DNA of 64,000 nt from Lantana camara (lineage: Eukaryota > Streptophyta > Magnoliopsida > Lamiales > Verbenaceae): positions 11,106,501 to 11,170,500 of the forward strand of contig CM074865.1 of the NCBI GenBank assembly GCA_037501455.1. The letters run 5' to 3'. The position numbers were made by a program, and so were the translations under genes. Positions 54,958 through 64,000 of the stretch are shown one piece after another. Positions within the stretch are counted from its first letter, which is position 1, and each line of letters opens with the position of its first letter. The notes under the pieces are model-generated. The model was not told where the DNA came from. It saw nothing but the letters and a program-made list of their open reading frames with translations, and ran no database searches.

Positions 54958-57900
54958 TCTATATATATTATAAAAGTGCGAGTTGGGTTTTTTGGTTTCT
55001 TGAAACTTTGAGATCGCCCAAAATACCCTCATAATAATTATATTAATAATTTTAATCAAGGATAATTATGTAAATACATATTATAAATTATTAACTTAAA
55101 AATTATTAAAAAACTACTTATTGATTTAAAATAGGACTCTTCATAGAGAAGAATTGAGATTTTTTTAATTGATTAAAAACATGTATAATTCAATAAGGAT
55201 TCTTTTAATATTAAGATATTAATTAATTGTATTCAAATTTAATAATATAAGATGTCAATTTTGCCTATAATTTAAAGTGTTTGTTATAATAAGAGATGTC
55301 TAACGAATTAAAAGACAATAAATTAATCACATTATAAATTTTGGCAAATGGAATGTTTTCAATTACATATTACTAAAGCCTGTGAAACTAAAATGCCAAA
55401 AAATTCAATTTTAAAACCTAAAATTTAAAGTGTTTATTATAATAAGAGAGGTCTAACAAATTGAAAGACAACAAAATAATGCATATTATAAATTTTGACA
55501 AAGGAGTGTTTTCAATTGAATATTGCTAAAGCCTATATCTCTCATTTTATAGAAATCTCATATATGAGTTATATAATAATATATTTTGGGATTGAAAAAT
55601 TCTTTTAAAAATATAAAATTTTTTAAAAAATATAATTTTATTACCATATGGCATAAAATTTTAGTGTAGGTCCGATATTTTTATTCAACTTTTAGTCTCA
55701 ACATTTTAATGAAATTACAATTTAAGTTCCACTATTAACTTTTTGGACGGAAAAGACATGAACGTTTCATATGCGTCATTGGTGGAATTTACTACTTATG
55801 CGGAATGTTATCAATTCTAACTATATTTATTAAAAAGATCTTGGATTGACTTCTACTTTACTAACTAATTTACGAATAATTTAACTACTAAATATGTCTA
55901 GAATTGGTCTCATATCACCTAAAACACAAGTTGCGGGAGGGCTCTCCTAACGACCCACGTGAAGTGCACAAATGTTTTCTCATCAACAAAATTAACATCC
56001 TGTCTGACTAAAAAGGTTTTTATGTAAATAATGGTGCACACAACCAAATACTTTATATGTTGTAATATTAAAATTATACTGCTTCAATATAAATTTAATA
56101 AAATTTTATTAGAGCGAATGAATATAAATACTAAAGAATAAAATTTCTATTATTAAATGAGATATATTGTCTTTCTAAATGCAGAATTGATCATGTTTAA
56201 GAAAAATTAATTGTTAGTAGATTATAGACATATATAATCAAACGTAATGATGACAATATTAATATTGAGTGAACTATCGAAAAATAGTTGAGAACAAGAT
56301 TTGATCGAGAGGATCGAAAACAAAGACAGTTGAAAGAAGCGAGATTTGATAGAGAAAAATTGATTTTGGGATATTGCCACAGTGGTGGTTTGGGAGATAG
56401 AGAGAGAGACGAGAAAGAGATGCGATATAGAGGTAGAGGGTTTGAAGGTGATTTATAATATACCATATAAATAATTAGTACACATTATTGTTACTATTTT
56501 TATTTTTATTTTTTTTGTTATAATAATTAATAGATAATATGGCTAATATTTTGTCAATATAATTTGTTAATATGAAAAAAAATATTTGTTATATTATAAT
56601 TAATGTTATATTATATGATCATGTCGGAATTTGGTGGCTGATGAAGCTGTTGAATCGATCAGCTTGATGACTCAAAAATTTATTTGAAAGAAAGTCTTCT
56701 GAACTTGAAAATGGGACAAGGGAAAAAAATAGTGAACTAGGTCGGGTCACAGGTGGTCATGATGACGTAAATTCCCTGATGCCTAAATCAACAATTAGCT
56801 CAAGAATCTTATAAGTAAATTAAAGTACTCGAAAAGTGCAATGGATGTGCTTACCAACTGAGATGAATTCTACGAGTATTATGGTGGTGGGCCTTTGTAC
56901 GTGCCTAAGTACACATACTTAATATGCATTAAATGCATCTACAGAGTTGATGGTTGTAGGTATGGTGCACTTAATTGAAATAGGTCAGGAGATTGTCTGC
57001 ATTTAATGCACATCTTGCATGATCCTTGACTTGCATTTCAACAGGGGAGGTCGAGAGACTGTCACCCGATCGTTTTCTCATGCATAAATTGACCCCTCTA
57101 TCTTGGGTCGGGAGGGAGGTCGAATGTGCAACTAACTAAGACTGATACGCCGTGCTTTGTTTCATTCCACGTTTTGGTAGGTATCTTCGTGACATTATGC
57201 CACATCATAAGCCCCCAAAGATCACCAGGTAGAGCTCACGGGCTGACGGTCTTTAGACTTATAGAGGCGTCATTTATGCGCAAATCAAATCGCCATACAG
57301 TAATCATGACAACGTTTTGTTTTTTTCAATCACTGTAAATAGGGTTTTTCAATCATTTTTAGAAGTTATTTTTACTAAAGAGCATATCGAGTGAGTCAGA
57401 GTAAGTATCGTACGAAAAGTTGTTTTAATCTGAGTTTCGAAAGACAAGCTTGAGAGAAGTTGATCGAAACCCTTCTTACTTTCCACTTAGGTATTATCTC
57501 GATCCAACTCTGTACGCGTTTCTAATTTTTTTTTTCCCATTTTTATCTACTTTTAAGATGGCATCGAGAAAGAAGATTTCAATGCCTACCCATAAGACAA
57601 TCATTCCTGAGCTTTAAAAGCCTCTAATCCTCGACTTATAGCTTCGGGATGAGATCGAATTGGAGGAAGAGTAGTTGGAGACTATAAACATTTGTCTGAA
57701 CCTACCCTCTATATCTTACTTTATATAAAAGAATTTTAAGTTGGATTCGAGATGATTTGAGCGATATTGTAATTTCTTAACTTGGTGGGGACAAATATTA
57801 TTAACACTAAATATCTCTTATAAAGTATTACATTCCTTAAAAATACTTATTTAAGTAAATCAGGATAACTTAAAAATTAAAAATAAGATTCATTTAATCT

Positions 57901-58363
57901 ATAACAAAGATGATGAACGAATTTTACATATCAAACTAAGTATATAGAGTCAAATAAAAAATAAATATAAATTATAATTTATTTTTTCATGCTAATTTTA
58001 CAATATACCTTATAAAATTTTTTGTTTATGAGATGGTGTCTATTATGCATGCACACAAATATGATACAATACAAATTGATTTTTATGTTTAATAGATTGG
58101 GAGATATTTGACACAGTATCCAACATAAACGCACAATAAAATAATATTTTTAAACGTGTTCGTGCATCACAGGAGGATTGTTAGTTTGAAACTATAACTT
58201 TTTTATTTGTATAGTTGAGAATTATATTAAAAATTAAGTTTCAATTGAGCACTAATTATTCTAAAAAGTTGATATTTCAAATAATTTTAATTTAATATAT
58301 TAATAATAAAAAATAATTAGATAAATCATGTATTTAATGTGCAACGCACATTGTTTTTACTAG
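54958..58363 (+). mobile_element. Helitron-like element, 5' end uncertain
   Basis: The 3' end is convincing: a perfect 7-bp stem AATGTGC (58336-58342) and GCACATT (58346-58352) with loop AAC, 11 bases before CTAG at 58360-58363, followed by T. Two 5' candidates exist: TCTATATATATTATAAAAGT at 54958 and TCTATATCTTACTTTATATA at 57708; neither is preceded by A. No Rep/helicase gene is seen. A degenerate copy of the GCACGGATA-type inverted-repeat family lies near 58025-58175. Confidence 0.5.
56617..57707. other. Unclassified segment inside or beside the Helitron
   Basis: It is less AT-rich than its surroundings and begins TGTCGGAATTTGG, with a leader-like start MASRKKISMPTHK at 57559 that soon hits stops. 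It could be a captured gene fragment or the leading part of an LTR element. I could not find LTR partners or target duplications. Confidence 0.35.
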
Positions 58364-58598
58364 TTTTCCCAAAAGAATCAGTAATTAATATATTAATTTA
58401 GATGCTATGCACTATCAAAACAAGTTATTGCGAATGCATAATTGAACCTCTTGTAAATAATACGAAACATCTTGTTAAATCAGAACATCACCTAACTATT
58501 AAGATAAATTTATTACATAGTATTAAATTTTTGGTACATAGCGGATATGGAATCATCAATCATGTTTTGATATAAAAAATATTATTAGGTATATCAGC

Positions 58599-58976
58599 TG
58601 ATGAATAATGTGATTAGCCTTACTCACCCCCAAAAGCTAGCTATTGAGGGGAGGGTTGCCAAGCCATTATATATTGAGTTCCACATCTTTGATTATTCGA
58701 TGTGGGATACTTGACACACCCCCATCACGCCCAGGGCCGCGGAATGCGGGATAAACTGGAGCGTGAATTTTGCAGGAATCAGAACATCTGCAAGTCGGGA
58801 ATCGGAACATCCGGCGGGGTGGAGAGACAGGCCTAGAATCGGACCTGCTCTGATACCATGATGAATAATGTGCTTAGCCTTACTCACCCCCAAAAGCTAG
58901 CTATTGAGGGGAGGGTTGCCAAGCCATTATATATTGAGCTCCACATCTTTGATTATTCGATGTGGGATACTTGACA
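58599..58976 (-). mobile_element. Complete TRIM (terminal-repeat retrotransposon in miniature)
   Basis: Two 118-bp direct repeats (58599-58716 and 58859-58976), both TGATGAATAATG...TACTTGACA, enclose a 142-bp centre. Flanks are TCAGC at 58594-58598 and 58977-58981, a 5-bp target duplication. The minus strand is sense: TGGTATCAGAGC (58858-58847), complementary to initiator tRNA-Met, lies directly after the 5' LTR, and a purine-rich GTGATGGGGGTG lies before the 3' LTR. The LTRs differ at only about two bases (A/C and T/C), so insertion is recent. There is no coding capacity. Confidence 0.93.
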
Positions 58977-58981
58977 TCAGC

Positions 58982-59929
58982 ACCAATCTAATTCGTATTA
59001 AATCTATCTAATAAGAAGTAAAACGCTTTATGCTTATTATATTTGCATAAAAATTATTAAGATATTAATAAATTAAATAACAAATGTGATACCTAAATTT
59101 TCTGAATTAGAAATTTTCATATTTATAATCATTAGGTTATAGGAAACTATACTCCATCAAGAAGCGATTTCTGCGAAAAACTACATAAAAAACGTGTAAG
59201 TGGGAGCCACCGCTTTTTTGACTATTTTGGCTAACTTACAGCTGTGGAGCGTACTGTACGGTTCCTGTACAAAACAGCATCAACGGCTCAGATCAACCGC
59301 ACGGAAAAAAGGTGCATTTAAATTATTTGACAGGTGAACAGGGAATTATTTACCAATATTAGGATGACTTCAACGGCTTACACGTAATCTGGGCCCCACA
59401 CCAGCCTGGAGGAATCTCACGTGCTCAATTTTGAATTTCCATTGACTTTCCTCTGGGCCCCACTCGATAGGTATATAAAACACTCGCTCTTTTATTATGC
59501 AAATTTAACATATTTAGGTTTGAGTGAAAATTTATGATGTATAAATAGTTAAATACTTTTAAAAATATCTTTTTTTTTTTTTTTTTCTATTATGTCTTAC
59601 TATATTCGTATTATATCGTATTCATTAATCGTATCCGTGTACATGTTAGAATTATTGTTATGGAATGGTGTGCAGCGCACCGCGCCGTTTCCTATATTGT
59701 GTTGTCGCCACCAACAATTAAATCTTTTTTTCTACTTTTTTGATGTGTAGTGAGTAATGATCACATATATTGCCCTTTTTGGGGGCGGCGTTGTATTTTA
59801 AAAGTGTGCATTATTGTCGTCTTTATTTGAATAATAAATTTATGAAAATTATATTTAATTATTTTATATTTAAACCTAATTAAATATAATTGATTTAAAT
59901 CAAAAAATTATATTTTAATTCCTATAACA
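58982..59929. other. Intergenic sequence
   Basis: No gene is visible. A degenerate end of the GATGCACGGATA inverted-repeat family lies near 59535-59650 (GATGTATAAATAG, GTATCCGTGTACATG). Confidence 0.35.
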
Positions 59930-60180
59930 GGTAATATGGAATAAATCCTCAATTGGGCATCATATTTTTACTTAACTCCCCATTTTGACAAAATATCGTA
60001 TAATTTTCACATAATATAGTACTTAAAACACCTCTCACAATATGTTGTATAATTTTCATGAAATGTAGTACTAAAACGTTCTAATGCAGTATTTATATCC
60101 TATTATGTAGTATAATTTTATGGAGAGTAAAGTGAAAATATTCCAAATTAATGGGGAGTTATTTTAAACTGCCCCTTCCT
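59930..60180. mobile_element. Possible decayed foldback element
   Basis: Inverted phrases (TTAACTCCCCATTT on the left, AATGGGGAGTTATTT on the right) resemble the family at 33990, but only weakly. Confidence 0.3.
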
Positions 60181-60690
60181 ATAATTTTTGTTTAGTTTGA
60201 CGTCCCTAATGAAATTTATAAAAGAACACTTATGTCTCTAATCGTTTGTATGAGTATTATATTGAATATATAACCAAAATTATAAAATTATCCCTAAAAT
60301 TTACAAATATAAACAAAACGACCCCTTAAGTTTTGAATTTAACAATACAGTTTTTGGAGTCGCAAATTATTAAAAAAAAATGAGAGTATTTTTAGAATAA
60401 CAGAACAGAACTCTAACCCGCATGGATGGAGCCGAGGGGCATGGGCTGCCCCCCTAAATTTTGAAAATTTTAGATTACATATATATATATATATATGTAT
60501 AAATTAAAATTTGGGTTTATTTTAATATTTCAATTTTTGCCCCCCTTTATATCAAATCCTGGCTCCGTCTCTGCTAACCCATCAAGGACCACAAACGATT
60601 CTCAAAAGTTAAGAACTAAAATGTAATTTTTTAAATTTAAATAGACTATAGTATAATTAGATCTAAATAGTACTGGGTAATCAAATACAA
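60181..60690. mobile_element. Diverged relative of the 22342 MITE, itself interrupted
   Basis: Phrases such as GACCACAAACGATTCTCAAA, AACTAAAATGTAATTTT and TATAATTAGATCTAAAT match the 22342 element in inverse orientation. The comparison shows an insertion at 60420-60573. Confidence 0.6.
60420..60573. mobile_element. hAT-like MITE, nested
   Basis: About 154 bp with imperfect ends CATGGATGGAGCCGAGG and CTGGCTCCGTCTCTG and flanking CTAACCC (60413-60419 and 60574-60580). A 7-8 bp duplication and short TIRs fit hAT-type MITEs; the eighth base differs. Confidence 0.6.
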
Positions 60691-63139
60691 ATATCAATAA
60701 ATTTGTTTTGTATGAATTATGATTCCCTTAGGCACTAGTATATTGTGCTAGCTTTTGAATCAAGAAGGTTAGTTCAAAAAAAATTTGCTCACATTTTTTA
60801 GGTAAAATTATGATATTATAAATGTTATATAACTGATGTAACCTTTTAACTTTAATCTTAATGTTATTTCTCTCTATAATCAATAAATAATCAAACGATA
60901 TATAAATAGGTACTCGGTATTTGCTACATGTGACGTATCTTCTATAGTTGCACAAACTTTTCACTCCTCACTAATAGAGTTGGAACCCTAGAATGAAATT
61001 AAGAATTTTGGAAAAGTCTTGCATGATGGAGCTCAGTTAGTATTGGATGGACAAATTTACTAAAAGGTGTAAAGTTTAAACTCCGCAACATTCAACTTAT
61101 GAGAACATTATTCTTGAATCCAGTATAAACTTTAAGGGTGGAGTACTCCTTATAAGCTAATGAGATACGCACATCCCCTTACGTTAAATCGGGATGTGGA
61201 AAACCCTTAAAATTGAGATACATGTGGCACGTAAATGATACATGTGTGGGGTTTGGCTTGGAAAAAAATACATTCGCCGTGCGTCTAAAATATGAATACC
61301 CAAAAAGTTGGAAAGAAAGCGCTATCATCTGTAAATAAGATCCAAATACTAGCTCGTTCTTTAATTAAAATTATTTAATCAAATTAGGTTCGATTAAAAT
61401 TATAAATTTCAATCAATTTCTATAGACTATGTGTCCTTCGATTTATTTCAGCAGGTGCATACCACATAATATACAAATTCATTATTTGGTATGAGTTTTC
61501 ACTTTCACAAATTAATAATAACTCTCTCTGTCCACAACCAACGTTATGGTCTTATACGTGGATGGTCATAAATTTTCGGCCAAAACTCAAATGGCCGACC
61601 ATTAAAGTTGGTTCCGTTTGTTAGTACATTTCATGCATGCTTTTTTCACTAATAATGATTTGAGGAAAATACTGTGATTACTGTTGGCCTTATATTATTG
61701 TACTTACAATCCTACAATTTATACAGTATATATATGGAGGGTTGAAAACTTTCTTAGCTAGGTGCATGAAACTTGTACAATGCCAAATTATTACAATTGT
61801 GTTGTCATATTATATTAGATACTTATGTTCAATATTTATTACGTAAAAATCGTATGGCATCAAAATTAATCTCCACAAATTATTCGTATGTGGGAAATCG
61901 ATATTCTTCTACAACTAATTGTTTCCCAATTAAAGCTCTAATTTGATTTTATCGTTTTAAAACTAATGTAAGGTAAGTTTGGAGTTGGATATGCGTGACA
62001 TAATATAAGCGATCCTTAAAGATATAAACCCCTAATTAAAACTATCATGAGAAAATCCCAATATGCTATTATATAAATGGTTTCAACTTGATGAGCATGC
62101 AACTTGAGTTCGTGATTTGCGTCCCATTAAATTTACAACAATTTTAATAATTCAGTGTTATTACATTTGTGTTTTGGAAACATAATTAATTTTTAAATGT
62201 CAAACAATAATAATTACTTATATTAATTTCTTTAGGAAAATAAAACCTAAAATAATAATAATAATTTATATATATATATATATATTTTTGGTAAAATAAT
62301 TTATATATATATATGGTAGAAAGATAATGAAGTTTATGTGCATGCATGAGAGCAGCATAGAGGAAATTTCCGATCAATCAATGCGATATGATTAAGTCTG
62401 CAATCTAATCTATTGTAATCTTGTTTTGACAACTTATCCAATGAATGGTTGGCAGCTATATATATATATTTGTTTCAGGAAATTTGGTCTTACTGAGAAT
62501 ATCCGGTGGTCTTAAAATCACTAGACCAAAACTGGACAAAATCTAGCACCTACAGCTCATACTTCCTTCTCTATCTCTACATAAATAGTTCAATATTCTT
62601 TTACCTTGTTTGAAATATACATTACTTCGACCAGAATTAGACAAACTGATTTCTATTTTAATCTGTGCTGATTAATACAAGTAATAGATTTATAGTTAAA
62701 ATATGATACTCATAATTAAGTTGGTATATTGTTGAACTATTAAGTTTCTTCGATCACTTGAAATTATCTATGTCGTCGCATCAATGTGAACATTACAAGA
62801 ATCAAATATTCTAATGTATACGATAAAGTCTGTCTAGGGTTGAATTATTATTGTTATAAAGAGTTTTATATCTTCACAATAGAGAAAATTATTAAAATCG
62901 TCCCGTAAAGTGAGCCACTTTTAGTTTTGGTCTCAATAATTGCCAATATCTCACTTTTGGTCCAATAAAGTGGCATTTCTCTTAATTTTGGTCTCATTGA
63001 TCAATTTCCATCGAAGATAACGTTTAACTGTTAAAAAAGTAACTTTTTAGCCCTTTTGGTTCTTTTATATTTTCAAAACTAACCAAAACTATTTAAATTC
63101 CATATTTTCACCCCCAAACTATTTAAATTGTATATTTTC
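60691..63139. other. AT-rich intergenic sequence with weak SINE-like head
   Basis: No gene is visible. Around 61028-61090, GGAGCTCAGTTAGTATTGG and AGTTTAAACTCC are spaced like a tRNA A/B box pair, a possible old SINE, but no target duplication was found. TA microsatellites occur near 62268-62315. Confidence 0.35.
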
Positions 63140-63220
63140 AACCAAAACAAAATATAATATATATTATATATAATATATATGTATTATATATTATAATAAG
63201 TATATACACATATATAATAC

Positions 63221-63261
<41 letters not shown>

Positions 63262-63290
63262 GTATATATAATATTTTAAATATAATATAT
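63140..63290. repeat. TA-rich microsatellite tract
   Basis: Long runs of (TA)n and (TATG/TAAT) variants directly precede the LTR at 63291. Confidence 0.85.
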
Positions 63291-64000
63291 TGATGGGGAC
63301 CACCCTATAGGACACGTGGCAACAACTCACTCATGTACGAGTAGAAGGACTCTGCGGATAAGAACGACTCCATGAATATACGAGTAGAAGAAGGACTCTA
63401 CGGATAAGGACGAATCCACGCGAATCTATGCACATACGAATAGAATAAGGATTCTGCGGATAGGAACGAATAGAAGAAGCACTCGGGAAGGACTCTAATG
63501 TAGACGATTAGTAAACCCTAATTGGACTTTTTGTATTCGCCTATATAAAGGAGACGAATAGACCCAAATAGAACACACAACAAAACAATAAGAAACAAAG
63601 AGAAGAGGAGCAAGAGAGAAAGAGGAGTCGTTCTTATTGATACTCATCACTGACGCCGTCTGTGGGAAGCGAGTAACTTTTTTTTTCGCTTCCGAACTAG
63701 TATTAAGCAGCCCCTCTTGATCTCTTGTTCTCCCTTAAAAAAAATAACAAGATGTATAGAGAGCATATCAACCAACTGTTGGATAGGATTGACCAGATTC
63801 CACCAGAGAATCAGGATCCGCGGAAGGCAAAGAAGAATTATGCAACTCTCCAAGTAGGGACACAAGATGGAGTGATGCGGGAAGAGGAACCAATGCCAGC
63901 CGTGTTACCGGCTAACATGATAATTGAACAACTGCGAGCCTTCGTGGAGATGATTACCGAGGCACAGGTAAAGCGGGAAGGGCCCAGTCAAGTGCGGGGT
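63291..64000 (+). mobile_element. 5' end of an LTR retrotransposon (Gypsy-type likely)
   Basis: An LTR of about 359 bp starts TGATGGGGACCACC and ends ATACTCATCA at 63649, with TATATAAA at 63542-63549. Directly after it is GACGCCGTCTGTGGGAA (63652-63668), a primer-binding-site-like sequence common in plant Gypsy elements. A gag-like frame follows and the element runs off the window. The LTR contains near-repeats ACGAGTAGAAGGACTCT at about 63338, 63380 and 63440. Gypsy assignment rests on the PBS type only. Confidence 0.7.
63752..64000 (+). CDS. Gag-like ORF, start only
   Basis: From ATG 63752 (MYREHINQLLDRIDQIPPEN) the frame stays open for 83 codons to the window edge. It contains YATLQVG and MIIEQLRAFVEMITEAQ, the latter similar in style to the N-terminus of plant Gypsy gag polyproteins. 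The rest lies outside the window, so domain assignment is not possible. Confidence 0.55.
   Translation, partial: MYREHINQLLDRIDQIPPENQDPRKAKKNYATLQVGTQDGVMREEEPMPAVLPANMIIEQLRAFVEMITEAQVKREGPSQVRG

Overview
This is a plant nuclear window, almost certainly from a eudicot. It is AT-rich, its host genes carry short GT-AG introns, and the families are plant-specific (type-1 lipid transfer protein, DUF247, phytocyanin, R2R3-MYB, thylakoidal processing peptidase). Much of the rest is transposable elements in several nested layers. I cannot place the species more precisely from sequence alone.

Layout. 1-10 kb is a retrotransposon nest: a decayed Copia fragment on the minus strand meets a second Copia fragment on the plus strand with its 3' LTR, followed by an old minus-strand LTR split by a younger solo LTR with perfect 5-bp target duplications (7618-10211). 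11-23 kb holds an intact lipid transfer protein gene, a DUF247 pseudogene cut by a 1999-bp solo LTR, a truncated Harbinger transposase and a decayed second copy of the lipid transfer gene. The second lipid transfer copy comes from duplication of a block of well over 1 kb. 26-37 kb is the most interesting part: a chloroplast thylakoidal processing peptidase gene (26231-28511), a chimeric gene (31256-33419) and a TIN1-like secretory protein gene (34923-36707), all on the plus strand. 37.8-38.5 kb is a phytocyanin-like gene. 41.5-47.4 kb is a full-length LINE with both ORFs open and an 18-bp target duplication. 48-51 kb is a minus-strand Helitron-like element, 51.3-52.0 kb an intronless R2R3-MYB gene, and 53-64 kb AT-rich sequence with a retroposed element, Helitron ends, a complete 378-bp TRIM and, at the right edge, the 5' LTR and gag start of another LTR retrotransposon.

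Main discovery candidate. The middle gene of the 26-37 kb trio has the first exon (signal peptide) and the start of exon 2 of the TIN1-like gene, continuing in frame into the catalytic half of the processing peptidase. Exon boundaries, splice sites and the Ser/Lys catalytic pair are all retained. The gene order is what a tandem duplication with breakpoints inside both genes would leave: complete peptidase, TIN1-5'::peptidase-3' fusion, complete TIN1. If expressed as drawn, a bacterial-type Ser/Lys signal peptidase would carry a secretory signal peptide in place of a chloroplast transit peptide. Exons are well conserved while introns have diverged, which suggests the fusion is old and under selection. 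These conclusions are from reading the sequence; no expression or database evidence was available.
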